From the IMG/VR virus record IMGVR_UViG_3300031715_000003, positions 1 to 64,000 of that record: DNA of 64,000 nt. The stretch is one strand, 5' to 3'. Shown here one piece after another: positions 38,737 through 46,837 of the stretch. The DNA comes from a virus. Under the pieces are notes generated by a model, which saw only the letters and a program-made list of their open reading frames with translations, did not search any database and was not told where the DNA came from. Made by a program: the position numbers and the translations under genes. Within the stretch, counting starts at the first letter, position 1. Every line of letters starts with the position of its first letter.

Positions 38737-38838
38737 TTGGCGAACAACCGGCTTCATTTCACTTTGCGGCTCATTGGCGCTATTATGGCGGGCGGCATCA
38801 CGGGAGTGGTGTTGGGCTGGCTGACCTATCGAAACTGA
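38737..38838 (+). CDS. 33-residue membrane peptide
   Basis: TTG start 6 bases after GGGAGAACG. ANNRLHFTLRLIGAIMAGGI then TGVVLGWLTYRN: one transmembrane helix with basic ends. Unknown. Confidence 0.5.
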   Translation: MANNRLHFTLRLIGAIMAGGITGVVLGWLTYRN

Positions 38839-38856
38839 GGGGAGAACGATAGCGAA

Positions 38857-39249
38857 ATGATCAAAAAAATGGAACAAGCGGACGGGCAGAGTTGCTGGAA
38901 TAAGGCTCATGAGGAAGAAATGGTTTTCGTGCTGCTCGAGCGCGATCTAGCCGCCCCCTATGCGATACGGGAGTGGGCCAAGAAGCGGATAGAACTTGGC
39001 AAGAACACCACGGACGATCATCAGATCAAAGAGGCGTTGGGCGCCGCGCTCTTCATGGAGAGACGAGATAAATCCGCAGAACTTTTGCCGAACGAGGCAA
39101 AACGACATACTTGGGAGTATGTCCATATGTCCGACGGACGGCGCGTCAAAAGATGCAGCCTCTGCTGGTGCGCCTACGAGTTTGGATACGACTTGCCCTG
39201 TACAGCAAAGCCGAAAGAGCTGCTTAGGGAGAATGAACCAGGCTGTTGA
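38857..39249 (+). CDS. unknown protein with zinc knuckle
   Basis: 130 residues. Helical N-terminal two thirds, then KRCSLCWCAYEFGYDLPCTA, which can bind one zinc. GGGGAGAACGATAGCGAA precedes the ATG. Not recognised. Confidence 0.5.
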   Translation: MIKKMEQADGQSCWNKAHEEEMVFVLLERDLAAPYAIREWAKKRIELGKNTTDDHQIKEALGAALFMERRDKSAELLPNEAKRHTWEYVHMSDGRRVKRCSLCWCAYEFGYDLPCTAKPKELLRENEPGC

Positions 39250-39291
39250 CGTACTCCCCCAAAGAGGCGCATAATCCAATCATCACGGGCC

Positions 39292-39504
39292 ATGACGGAA
39301 GAAGAAAAGCGCGCGCTTATTGCTGAGTTTCTTAAAGCGCTCTCCCCTGATGAGCGTGCACGTGTAGTGTGCGGGGCCAGCGGGGAGAACGCTTCTGAAC
39401 CCGTTAAAGAAATCCAGAAAATTCCGGATCCGCGCTACCAATATAGACCACAGATCCCGGCTGACTACACGGTGCCGCCCAAGCCGGCAGGCTGGCTGAA
39501 ATGA
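39292..39504 (+). CDS. small unknown protein
   Basis: 70 residues. TEEEKRALIAEFLKALSPDE is helical. ALSPDE and SGENASEP are encoded by an antisense and a sense motif copy 40 bases apart. Proline/tyrosine-rich C-terminus. Not recognised. Confidence 0.5.
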   Translation: MTEEEKRALIAEFLKALSPDERARVVCGASGENASEPVKEIQKIPDPRYQYRPQIPADYTVPPKPAGWLK

Positions 39505-39737
39505 AATGCTGCGACTGCGGTGCCATCAACGTTCCGGGCAACCATCTCGGCACAGTACAGCGTTGCCGCCGCTGTCTCGACCGGCTACTGATCCGGACGC
39601 TTCGGCCCCACGTTCTTAAATCTCCGCTGCTGCGAAAATGGAACCAGGAGATTGAGGCAGTTCTGCCAAAACGGCTCTCCCGTGAAGAAAAGGAGGGGAG
39701 AGCGATATTGATCATGAAGGCTAGCAATGGAACCTGA
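39501..39737 (+). CDS. zinc-ribbon protein
   Basis: 78 residues, ATGA overlap. CCDCGAINVPGNHLGTVQRC and RRCLDRLL form a four-cysteine ribbon, followed by a basic helical region. Probably nucleic-acid or protein binding. Confidence 0.55.
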   Translation: MKCCDCGAINVPGNHLGTVQRCRRCLDRLLIRTLRPHVLKSPLLRKWNQEIEAVLPKRLSREEKEGRAILIMKASNGT

Positions 39738-39888
39738 ACAAAGACTCCCTGCGATAAACGGGACCAATGCTGGAGAATGGAACCACTCTGAGGTAGAGTA
39801 CAATGCCTGCCAGAGCACCAATGGACCGATGAAGGATTGCCCGTCGTGCGGTGGGACTGGTAAGATTTCAGAAAGCGCACTACCATGA
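39727..39888 (+). CDS. 53-residue protein with CxxCxGxG motif
   Basis: MEPEQRLPAINGTNAGEWNH, then KDCPSCGGTGKI, a half DnaJ zinc site, near the C-terminus. Overlaps the genes on both sides. Unknown. Confidence 0.45.
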   Translation: MEPEQRLPAINGTNAGEWNHSEVEYNACQSTNGPMKDCPSCGGTGKISESALP

Positions 39889-40001
39889 AAAGGCTCTTCT
39901 CCATCACCGGATGGGAGTACAAGTGGATCTTTGAAATTCGGCGTGGACCCTTCCGATCGTTTCACCTCATGATCAGACGTGAACTAAAGAGGTGGCTATG
40001 A
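39885..40001 (+). CDS. 38-residue basic aromatic peptide
   Basis: MKRLFSITGWEYKWIFEIRR, GPFRSFHLMIRRELKRWL. ATGA overlaps at both ends. Amphipathic and cationic. Unknown. Confidence 0.4.
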   Translation: MKRLFSITGWEYKWIFEIRRGPFRSFHLMIRRELKRWL

Positions 40002-40213
40002 CGGTACTCCTCTCACGTCCTTATCGTCCCGCCATGGCTTGTGAAGCGTGTTGCTTCGGGGGGAGTACGCACGCGGTCTGGTGCAGCAAAGCCCAAAGTT
40101 TCATGGAGGCGTGGGATGCTGTTACGTGGCTCCCTGGATCGCCACGTGCCGCCAGAGAAGCCGCTATGCACCCGGCGTCTCACTCTCCACCGAAAGTGAA
40201 CTCCCCCCAATGA
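39998..40213 (+). CDS. small cysteine-containing protein
   Basis: 71 residues from the ATG at 39998 (ATGA). ACEACCFGGSTHAVWCSKAQ holds four cysteines and a histidine; the GGST is encoded by a motif copy. C-terminal KVNSPQ is encoded by an antisense copy that runs into the next start. Confidence 0.45.
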   Translation: MTVLLSRPYRPAMACEACCFGGSTHAVWCSKAQSFMEAWDAVTWLPGSPRAAREAAMHPASHSPPKVNSPQ

Positions 40214-40788
40214 ATACTGAACAGCAAACTCCAGAAGCCACATGCGATGAAATCGTAGCGGCCGTGTGCGATCTCCCCGAAATACCCAAGATAGGATGGA
40301 CCGTCGCAATACGGCGGCGACTTCCATTCGATGCTCTCGGGAAGTGTCCCATGACCCAGCAAATTCCAGTCGTCCTCGAACCAGAACTCTGGGCCAAGGT
40401 CATCGCCTGCATCATGATGAATCCGAAAATCAAAGCTACGGCCAGATGGCTGAATCCTACGTCCGCCTCTAAACATTCGGGCCGAACTCCTCCCGTAACA
40501 TTGGCCGACGCCATAAATCTAGCGCGGATGCTCGAGAAGTCTTTCCACGGGTGGCTGGCCGGAGTCTACGGCTCGGTTCTCAATGGGGAGGGCCGCGACG
40601 GAGATATCCTATTGACTCCGTGGCGAGAGGTTGCGATACCGCTGGTAGAGTTCGTGGAGAGCGCCACCAGCATGAAGATGTTGAAATCTGAGGCAGGGTT
40701 GATGGCGCACTCATATCTTATGATGGATCGGGACGGCAGGATCTTCGACCTTCGCTGGACGTATCCGTACTCTCCGAGGTACCAATGA
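40210..40788 (+). CDS. unknown protein of 192 residues
   Basis: Start at the ATGA overlap (40210). TPEATCDEIVAAVCDLPEIP, then an alpha/beta region with LADAINLARMLEKSFHGWLA and LLTPWREVAIPLVEFVE. No motif recognised. Confidence 0.5.
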   Translation: MNTEQQTPEATCDEIVAAVCDLPEIPKIGWTVAIRRRLPFDALGKCPMTQQIPVVLEPELWAKVIACIMMNPKIKATARWLNPTSASKHSGRTPPVTLADAINLARMLEKSFHGWLAGVYGSVLNGEGRDGDILLTPWREVAIPLVEFVESATSMKMLKSEAGLMAHSYLMMDRDGRIFDLRWTYPYSPRYQ

Positions 40789-41111
40789 GTCCCAAAGAAT
40801 CAACTCCCCTGATGGAGGCGTGGGCCAAAGAACTGGCGCGCCAGATGCTGGAGCCACGCGATGGCGACTCTTCCGAATCCGTTCTCCTACGAGTCGCGAT
40901 CGCGCTCGTACAGGCTCGAGCAAAAGAAGCGCGGCATCTGGCCGGCGCATTCACCATCAAGAGCACCGACCCACATAATCCCCTCTGGGAATTTCACCGC
41001 TCCCTCGCGCGGCACCTAACGGACCGCGAGCATCTACTGGAGCAGTTCGCCCTGGACATGGCTGGCTTTAAAGAGGAGACGGCGATCGAACTCCCCGGAA
41101 TGCTTCAATAA
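40785..41111 (+). CDS. helical protein of 108 residues
   Basis: MSPKESTPLMEAWAKELARQ, helical throughout with a C-terminal AIELPGMLQ encoded by an antisense motif. ATGA overlap. Not recognised. Confidence 0.5.
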   Translation: MSPKESTPLMEAWAKELARQMLEPRDGDSSESVLLRVAIALVQARAKEARHLAGAFTIKSTDPHNPLWEFHRSLARHLTDREHLLEQFALDMAGFKEETAIELPGMLQ

Positions 41112-41129
41112 CAGACATAATTTTCTGCC

Positions 41130-41159
41130 TTGACTTTGTAGGGTATTCCGCCGTAAGAT
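41130..41159 (+). promoter_or_regulatory. possible sigma70-like promoter
   Basis: TTGACT (41130-41135), 18 bases, TAAGAT (41154-41159) in a 217-base gap after the helical gene. Would transcribe the small membrane gene at 41329. The gap also holds a GCAACGC repeat at 41214-41232. Confidence 0.5.
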
Positions 41160-41328
41160 GGCCTTGCATCTCTCGTCGGGTCTGCTCCTGGCATGTCATC
41201 ACGCAGCGCTACACGGCAACGCGACGCAACGCAAGGAAATCGCACTGGGGGATAACAAACCAGAAATCGAACTCCCCCAGGGCTAAATGGTTCAGTGATT
41301 CCGATAAAATGCAAGCAGGGAGAACACC

Positions 41329-41496
41329 ATGGCGATCCTATCCTTTATACTTCTGGTTTTCGCATTTGTGCTTTTCGTTCTGGCGGGCTTGGGCCTCCCC
41401 AGTCCTCCAGTGCCGCGCGGCAACCTGATCGGCTGGGGGCTGGCGTGTTGGGTTCTAGCGGAGATCCTAATGCACACCCCGCCATTGATTCACTGA
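41329..41496 (+). CDS. two-helix membrane protein
   Basis: 55 residues: MAILSFILLVFAFVLFVLAG, a GLPSPPVPRG turn, then LIGWGLACWVLAEILM. CAGGGAGAACACC precedes the ATG. Holin-like in size and topology, but without lysis neighbours. Confidence 0.55.
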   Translation: MAILSFILLVFAFVLFVLAGLGLPSPPVPRGNLIGWGLACWVLAEILMHTPPLIH

Positions 41497-41587
41497 ACGA
41501 ACGGACGCGATACAATAGCGGACATCGGGTCGGGCTCCGAAAGGAACCCGAAAATCAAACCCAACAATTTACCCTGTAAAAGGGGAG

Positions 41588-41635
41588 ATCAACAACTGAA
41601 GCGGTAGAGAGCCGGGGGCGACCTCGGCTCTTTCC
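41588..41635 (+). terminator. hairpin that may end the small membrane-gene transcript
   Basis: AGAGCCG, a nine-base loop, CGGCTCT, followed by TTCCGTT, in the 213-base gap between the genes at 41329 and 41710. The T-tract is poor. Upstream, TCGGG/CCCGA form another short stem. Confidence 0.4.
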
Positions 41636-41668
41636 GTTATCCCCACCGAAACGTTACAATCTTGTGCA

Positions 41669-41697
41669 TTGCAATCCATAAGATCTTGCGCTACACT
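41669..41697 (+). promoter_or_regulatory. sigma70-like promoter of the Phd-like gene
   Basis: TTGCAA (41669-41674), 17-base spacer, TACACT (41692-41697), ending 12 bases before the ATG. The transcript would have a very short leader. Confidence 0.6.
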
Positions 41698-41709
41698 TGT
41701 CCTTAAAGA

Positions 41710-41931
41710 ATGCCAGAAGATCTGCCGGTTTTCGACGAACGCGTGGAGTTTCAGGGCACAACATACCTGCGGGAGTTAACATCCGATGCTCTCCGAACTC
41801 TCGGCAGGATGGGCAAAGTAGTGATCCTTAGAGATGGGACGGAGCGATTGTCTGCCCTCATTCCTTACGATCAATACGTCAAGCTTAATGAGATGGCCTT
41901 CGGTAAATCGAAGGAAGTTAAGAGCCAATGA
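41710..41931 (+). CDS. Phd/YefM-like antitoxin-type protein
   Basis: 73 residues. YLRELTSDALRTLGRMGKVV, ILRDGTERLSALIPYDQYVK follows the Phd fold: an N-terminal LR.LTS..L segment, vviLRDG and ALIPYDQY. Phd-type proteins bind DNA and neutralise toxins. No toxin gene is adjacent; the next gene is a papain-like protein. It may act alone as a regulator. Medium-low certainty. Confidence 0.45.
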   Translation: MPEDLPVFDERVEFQGTTYLRELTSDALRTLGRMGKVVILRDGTERLSALIPYDQYVKLNEMAFGKSKEVKSQ

Positions 41932-41962
41932 CCGGTAGAGTCGGGGGAGAAAGAACACAACA

Positions 41963-42742
41963 ATGGAAGTTAAGATAACAGGAAAGCGGCTCGGGAAGCG
42001 TGCTCCTCGCTTGGATCCACGCACCCCACAGCTTAAGAACTATATCCGAGTTACGCCTCCCATTCCGCCTCCCGAGGTCAGTTGGATCACCAAGGCAACC
42101 GCTGCGGAACCATGGCCCATGCTAGCCAACGACACGCTTGGGGATTGTGTTGAGGCCGCCCAACTCCATATGATCGAGCAGTGGATCTACTACGGATCTG
42201 GGACGGTCCAACAGGCCCACAACAACGATGCCATCAAGCTATACGAAGCCGAGGGCGGATACGTGCCGGGGGATCCCAATACGGACAACGGAACCGACAT
42301 GCTGACGGCCCTTAACTATTGGAAAAACACCGGTGCCAAAATAGGGACCGTAGTTCATAAGATCGCGGGATACGTGAAGGTGGATCCCACCAACGACACC
42401 GAAGTCCAGATGGCCATCTGGGTATTCGGAAATCTCTTCACCGGGATACAACTGCCTTTGTCGGCCCAAGTCCAGACGTCTTGGACTGTACCGGCCGGCG
42501 GACCGTACGGGGATGGGTCACCGGGGTCGTGGGGGGGGCATTGCGTCCCGATAATGGCCCGCTCTCCCGAAAGCTGCACCTGCATTACGTGGGGTTCGGT
42601 ACTGAAGATGAGCCACAATTTCTTCAGCGATTACGTCGACGAGTGCTACGCAGTTCTGGCCCCCGATTGGCTCAATGCCGCTTCCGTATCACCCGGTGGT
42701 CTTGATCTGGCGCAACTACAGGCAGACCTCGCGGCACTTTAG
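41963..42742 (+). CDS. papain-like cysteine peptidase fold protein
   Basis: 259 residues. ANDTLGDCVEAAQLHMIEQW gives the Cys helix, WGGHCVPIMARS the His strand, and CITWGSVLKMSHNFFSDYVD the downstream Trp/Asn-like region, as in C1/C39-type folds common in Acidobacteria and phage genomes. N-terminal region basic (MEVKITGKRLGKRAPRLDPR). Could be a peptidoglycan or protein amidase. It is the best candidate here for a lysis or processing enzyme, but this is unproven. Confidence 0.55.
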   Translation: MEVKITGKRLGKRAPRLDPRTPQLKNYIRVTPPIPPPEVSWITKATAAEPWPMLANDTLGDCVEAAQLHMIEQWIYYGSGTVQQAHNNDAIKLYEAEGGYVPGDPNTDNGTDMLTALNYWKNTGAKIGTVVHKIAGYVKVDPTNDTEVQMAIWVFGNLFTGIQLPLSAQVQTSWTVPAGGPYGDGSPGSWGGHCVPIMARSPESCTCITWGSVLKMSHNFFSDYVDECYAVLAPDWLNAASVSPGGLDLAQLQADLAAL

Positions 42743-42753
42743 GAGAAGCCCAA

Positions 42754-42984
42754 ATGTGGATGACGGATTACATCAGAGAAGTAAAAAAGCAGTTTCGGGA
42801 TCTGTACGGGTTCAAACCCACAGATGACTGCTCGCCGGATGATCCAGTCTACGAAGAGGGGAAGGTCCCGGACGGAGTCTACCCGATGATCATCGAAGGG
42901 AAGATGGACTTTTTGGAAATTAAGTGCGGCAAAATTAACTGCTGCAACGAGAAACCAAAAGGACCGTTGCAGTACGTAGGATAG
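42754..42984 (+). CDS. small unknown protein
   Basis: 76 residues: MWMTDYIREVKKQFRDLYGF, acidic centre, then LEIKCGKINCCNEKPKG with three cysteines. Starts 11 bases after the previous stop. Not recognised. Confidence 0.45.
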   Translation: MWMTDYIREVKKQFRDLYGFKPTDDCSPDDPVYEEGKVPDGVYPMIIEGKMDFLEIKCGKINCCNEKPKGPLQYVG

Positions 42985-42988
42985 GCAA

Positions 42989-44092
42989 GTGACTCCTGTC
43001 GCCCATCCCAACGTTCATCGCCCATGGTCTCAATGGAGCGAAGAGCAGAAACTTCACGTCGCGACCTGCTATTCCAACCCCTTTCGATGGAGGACGCGGC
43101 GGGAACTGGCGGACGATTTTCGCCGGCACATGGAGCAGTCTCCCAACGTCATGCTTCACTTCGGGGAACTCGCTTATGGAGAACGCCCGTTTGAGGTCAC
43201 GGGAGAAGATCCGCGGGACGTGCAACTGCGAACCCACCACGAATTATTCCACAAAGAAAACATCCTCAATGCCGTAATCCGGCGCTTTCCTCCAGACTGG
43301 CAATACGGAGCCTGGATCGATGCGGACTTCCATTTCACACGCCACGATTGGGCCCTTGAGGCAATCCACCAACTCCAGCACTACGATTTCGTTCAGTTGT
43401 TCTCAAGCTACTCCGATGTGACCGGAAGAACTTACGGGCAAGGGCATCTGCCGACGCGCGTCAACACTGGCTTTGCATTCAACTATGTCCAGCGCGGCTG
43501 CGCCATGCCGGAGGGATTCCGGGATGGTGGCTGGACCATTGCAAAAGAGAAAGGAGAAGGCTACGACGACGTAACCAAGAAATCCTCCATGCTCTCTCCC
43601 GGTGGCTGGGGACGGGTTCGGGATGGCGTTGGGGCCACGGGCGGAGCTTGGGCGTTTAGGCGGTCCGCGTTCGATACCGTCGGGGGGCTCCTCGACAAAT
43701 GCATCCTGGGACACGGCGACTGGTTCATGACGTTCGGGCTGGTGGGACAGACAGCTCCCGATATGCACCATGAGCAGTACACCGATGATTACAGGAATGT
43801 GATCGTTAGCTGGCAGCAAAACGCCGCCCGGCTACACAAGAACATCGGGTACGTGGATTGCTTTGCGGTCCATCATTTCCATGGGTCTAAGATCAAACGC
43901 GCCTATTCCCATCGTGATCTGATTCTTGCACAACACAGGTTCCGCCCATCAACTGATTTGGTTCAGGACTGGCAGGGCATCTATCAACTTTCTCCACACC
44001 GGCCAGAATTGCGGGATGCCATTAGGGCTTACTTCATCAGCCGCAACGAAGACGATCCTAATTTGTACGGCGGGGAAAAGACGCTGGTATGA
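42989..44092 (+). CDS. GT-A type glycosyltransferase
   Basis: 367 residues from a GTG. YGAWIDADFHFTRHDWALEA carries the DxD metal site, and VGATGGAWAFRRSAFDTVGG with GHGDWFM is the acceptor/product region of family-2-like and galactosyltransferase-domain enzymes. It could glucosylate phage DNA bases, virion proteins or host surface sugars; the sequence does not decide. It lies in an operon with small membrane and zinc proteins. Confidence 0.7.
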   Translation: MTPVAHPNVHRPWSQWSEEQKLHVATCYSNPFRWRTRRELADDFRRHMEQSPNVMLHFGELAYGERPFEVTGEDPRDVQLRTHHELFHKENILNAVIRRFPPDWQYGAWIDADFHFTRHDWALEAIHQLQHYDFVQLFSSYSDVTGRTYGQGHLPTRVNTGFAFNYVQRGCAMPEGFRDGGWTIAKEKGEGYDDVTKKSSMLSPGGWGRVRDGVGATGGAWAFRRSAFDTVGGLLDKCILGHGDWFMTFGLVGQTAPDMHHEQYTDDYRNVIVSWQQNAARLHKNIGYVDCFAVHHFHGSKIKRAYSHRDLILAQHRFRPSTDLVQDWQGIYQLSPHRPELRDAIRAYFISRNEDDPNLYGGEKTLV

Positions 44093-44229
44093 TCTGGCAA
44101 AACTGGGTTGGTCTTGGAATTGAGGCGGTGTGCGTAATGCTATTCCTCTGGAAAGAGGAAGATGGCGGGAAGCGAATTTTTTCCCTACTGCTGAACATCA
44201 TTATTGCCGCTATGCTTTTGTGGAGATGA
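44089..44229 (+). CDS. 46-residue membrane protein
   Basis: Two hydrophobic segments (NWVGLGIEAVCVMLFLW and IFSLLLNIIIAAMLLW) around a charged EEDGGKR turn. ATGA overlap with the glycosyltransferase. It may tether or accompany that enzyme at the membrane. Confidence 0.5.
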   Translation: MIWQNWVGLGIEAVCVMLFLWKEEDGGKRIFSLLLNIIIAAMLLWR

Positions 44230-44366
44230 AGCCAATGGACATACCGGAACGTTGTAAGTTATGCGGCTGCAAACTAACTTTGGTGCAGGAGCATGCGGTA
44301 GATTTCGAATGCGGATCCAGATTCTACCGGGAAACGGGAAACTGGTACCGTGGTACTTCCTCATGA
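44226..44366 (+). CDS. 46-residue zinc-ribbon protein
   Basis: MKPMDIPERCKLCGCKLTLV, then FECGSRFYRETGNWYRGTSS. Three to four cysteines in ribbon spacing. ATGA overlaps at both ends, directly before the GroES-like gene. Confidence 0.5.
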   Translation: MKPMDIPERCKLCGCKLTLVQEHAVDFECGSRFYRETGNWYRGTSS

Positions 44367-44908
44367 GCCTAAAGTACCGGGAGTCCATCGTCGACCTCCA
44401 CCAGGAACTCAAGTTCCCCATCGAGCAACTCAAACTGCAGAAGGATCGCGTCATTATCCGCGACCTCCAGGAAGAAGAAAAAGTCGGCTCGATCTGGATT
44501 CCCGAAGTCAGCCGTGACCAGTCGCGATTGCGCTGGGGCATCGTGGTGGCGGTTGGGCCGGGCGAAACATACATTGAGCGCGTCATTAGCCGCTACACCA
44601 CGACTCCTGATGGATATCCAGAGACCCATAGAATCCCCATCATGTGCAGCAAATGCAGGGGAGGACGCTTTGTGCGGATTCCGCCACGTCAAAGTCAGCA
44701 GGGCCTGGAACCGGGAGCCAGCCTCCCCTGCGAAAAGTGCCGGGGTACCGGTCGTGGGCGTCTTCCCCTGGACGTAAAGGTGGGGGACAAGGTACTGTAC
44801 GACCGGCGCAGGGAAGCCGAGTTCTTCTGGCAAGGACAGCGCTACAACATCGTGTACGAGGAACAAGCGATAATAGGAATCTATACGGGGAGTTCGGATG
44901 GCGGTTAA
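44363..44908 (+). CDS. GroES-like co-chaperonin with a zinc-finger insertion
   Basis: 181 residues. Cpn10 features: KDRVIIRDLQEEEKVGSIWI, GIVVAVGPGE, LDVKVGDKVLYDRR, and a C-terminal YNIVYEEQAIIGIY. Between the GPGE turn and LDVKVGD, where GroES has a short loop, are about 70 residues with CSKCRGGRF and CEKCRGTGRG, two DnaJ-like zinc half-sites. GroES-type phage proteins (T4 gp31) adapt GroEL for capsid folding. The insertion could give substrate binding to the cap. GGGGAGTTCG ends the gene. Confidence 0.75.
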   Translation: MSLKYRESIVDLHQELKFPIEQLKLQKDRVIIRDLQEEEKVGSIWIPEVSRDQSRLRWGIVVAVGPGETYIERVISRYTTTPDGYPETHRIPIMCSKCRGGRFVRIPPRQSQQGLEPGASLPCEKCRGTGRGRLPLDVKVGDKVLYDRRREAEFFWQGQRYNIVYEEQAIIGIYTGSSDGG

Positions 44909-45194
44909 AGTTTCCGATGTAGAGAGCATGAAAGACATGGCTGGAATACCGGTTCATCCGGGAGACCGCGTTCTATGTTTCAATGCCGTCCCTTCAGGCT
45001 GGACCATGGATCAAGTCCGCGCTAAGATCAGAGGGGAATTGGAGCACCCGGGAGTACCTGGCGTGCTATTTGAGAAAAACGGCTTGCTGTACATTCGCCA
45101 CTCCGATGGAGGAACCACTGGGTGCGATCCAAGTGATCCAGACTTCGGCGTCCGAGTTTTGACGCCATCAATGGGGAGTACGCATGCCGATTGA
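44898..45194 (+). CDS. unknown protein of 98 residues
   Basis: ATG 5 bases after GGGGAGTTCG, the end of the GroES-like gene. MAVKVSDVESMKDMAGIPVH, HPGDRVLCFNAVPSG and a beta-rich second half. Ends TPSMGSTHAD, encoded by a motif copy that serves the next start. Confidence 0.5.
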   Translation: MAVKVSDVESMKDMAGIPVHPGDRVLCFNAVPSGWTMDQVRAKIRGELEHPGVPGVLFEKNGLLYIRHSDGGTTGCDPSDPDFGVRVLTPSMGSTHAD

Positions 45195-45582
45195 TTGGAC
45201 AGCGCCGCTCGAATTCGCCACCAGAGAAGATCGGGCCATTTGGCCCAACGTGAAACTGCTCCACACGCTCTCCGGGGATTATCTACCAAGAGTTGTCGTA
45301 GCGGCCGATAGCAAAGGTAGGGATGCTGTCCTGTTTTTTTCTGAAGACGGAACGGGTGACCGCGGGACTCTGCGCAATGTTCCGGGCAACGCTCTGGGTA
45401 GGGCTGCGTTTTTCGGCTACCATAAACAGCGGCAGCGCGCGTTCGATGATTATAAGATAGCGGTCGATTGGGCTGAAGCCAACCAGAATCTTTGGATCGC
45501 CGCAGCCTGGGCCGCCATCAAAGAATACGAAAGTTCTGAGGGGAGTTCAGAAGCAGACTCCCCCGCAAAGGAGAAAACATGA
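45184..45582 (+). CDS. unknown protein of 132 residues
   Basis: ATG behind GGGGAGTACGC. PIDWTAPLEFATREDRAIWP, alpha/beta, helical C-terminus (AVDWAEANQNLWIAAAWAAI). A hairpin of opposed motif copies (GGGGAGT/ACTCCCC) lies in the last codons at 45540-45563. Not recognised. Confidence 0.5.
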   Translation: MPIDWTAPLEFATREDRAIWPNVKLLHTLSGDYLPRVVVAADSKGRDAVLFFSEDGTGDRGTLRNVPGNALGRAAFFGYHKQRQRAFDDYKIAVDWAEANQNLWIAAAWAAIKEYESSEGSSEADSPAKEKT

Positions 45583-46322
45583 AACACAGACTGTTGGCAT
45601 CCGCACTCCTCACGGCGTGCATGGCCTTTGGACAAACCAGCACATGGGTGGGCAGCACTTTGGTAGCTGGTTCAAATTGCTTAATTATGAACGGCGTACC
45701 TGCGGGGACATTCGTTTGCGACCCAGCAGGCAGCATTCCGGCGAAGCCACAAAAGCCACGGCTTCCCAACTTCACCAAGGCGCAACTCCTCGCCTCAGTC
45801 CATATAATCCCGGCCGCCAGCATCGCCGGTCCAGAGTATATGAAGGTGGCGAAAGCGATCTCCCTGAAGTCTGCCGCTACCGACGAATCGCAGATGGGAG
45901 AACTGCTCAATCGGCATGGCTTCAAGATCTTCGACTTCGACAAAGTCGATACCTACCTGTACAACAAGGCGCTACAGCAAAAGGCGGGAACCAGATGGGT
46001 TTGGAAGCCGCTCCGCACCCGCGACCATGACTGGCTCCAGAATACCGGCCTAACGTATCGGCAATTTGATGGATTTGGATACGTCGATAACGTCAAGTAC
46101 GTGCATGCGATTCCCGAAAAGACTCTTGATAAAATAGCCTGCCTGATTGACGAGATGCCCGAAGCCCTTTTTCTGGTGAGCGATTACGAAGTCATCAAGC
46201 CCGATCCATTCCTCGCCGTGACGACTGCCGATATGCTAGAAGCCCATCGGCTATTCATCATCGACATGTGGGATGAGCCGGGCTTCGGGGAGAACGCTCC
46301 CAGTATCGTGGCTAGCAGGTGA
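45579..46322 (+). CDS. secreted protein of 247 residues
   Basis: Signal peptide MKHRLLASALLTACMAFGQ, then an alpha/beta mature part with two cysteines near the front (SNCLIMNG, FVCDPAG). FGENAPSIVASR at the C-terminus is encoded by a sense motif copy. AAAGGAGAAAAC precedes the ATG. Family not recognised. Confidence 0.55.
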   Translation: MKHRLLASALLTACMAFGQTSTWVGSTLVAGSNCLIMNGVPAGTFVCDPAGSIPAKPQKPRLPNFTKAQLLASVHIIPAASIAGPEYMKVAKAISLKSAATDESQMGELLNRHGFKIFDFDKVDTYLYNKALQQKAGTRWVWKPLRTRDHDWLQNTGLTYRQFDGFGYVDNVKYVHAIPEKTLDKIACLIDEMPEALFLVSDYEVIKPDPFLAVTTADMLEAHRLFIIDMWDEPGFGENAPSIVASR

Positions 46323-46326
46323 CGCA

Positions 46327-46659
46327 ATGGAGCCAACTAACTATTCCGGAGTAGGGTTGCAGCCGCAATATGTTGGGCCGGGAGCTTCGCTTGGTCAGCA
46401 AGTCAACAACGCTACCGCTCAGCCGGTCGAGCCGAACCTAGCCAAAAAGTTGGAAGAGGCCCAGGGATACCTTATGCAACTCCACGACATTCTTGGAAGC
46501 ATCGAGGAATCGCTACAGGGGCCGCAACCCAACAAGAATGGCACGGCTGGTTCCACTGTTGATCGCGTTCTTTCAATCAACGAGCGCGCGGCCATCATCT
46601 CGAAACTTGCGGCCAACGCCGTCGGCTGGGCCGGCACCATCAAAGCGAAGCTATCATAA
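46327..46659 (+). CDS. unknown helical protein of 110 residues
   Basis: MEPTNYSGVGLQPQYVGPGA, then a helical C-terminal half (LAKKLEEAQGYLMQLHDILG, SINERAAIISKLAANAV). Could be a small virion or scaffold-associated protein. Followed by GCGTTCTCCCCCGATGATG, an antisense motif at the next start. Confidence 0.5.
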   Translation: MEPTNYSGVGLQPQYVGPGASLGQQVNNATAQPVEPNLAKKLEEAQGYLMQLHDILGSIEESLQGPQPNKNGTAGSTVDRVLSINERAAIISKLAANAVGWAGTIKAKLS

Positions 46660-46672
46660 GCGTTCTCCCCCG

Positions 46673-46837
46673 ATGATGCCCCACCTCCTCATTGCTGTCG
46701 GCGCGTTTTACTGCGGATTCCTCTGTGCGGTCGCGGAGGTATATCGCCGTGAGCGCACAAAGCACGGGTGGGAGGAACTGGAGCGCTGGCGCCGCAAATA
46801 CATCCTCGGTCCAGGAGGGGTCGGAGAACGTCCATGA
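46673..46837 (+). CDS. single-pass membrane protein
   Basis: 54 residues: MMPHLLIAVGAFYCGFLCAV then a basic helix (EVYRRERTKHGWEELERWRR). Starts directly after the antisense motif and overlaps the next gene by ATGA. Unknown. Confidence 0.5.
   Translation: MMPHLLIAVGAFYCGFLCAVAEVYRRERTKHGWEELERWRRKYILGPGGVGERP

Noticed and set aside
41158-41286. A 42-codon frame ending IELPQG
   Set aside because: Its ATG overlaps the predicted -10 box and no ribosome site is visible. Ending in a motif copy is not evidence enough.
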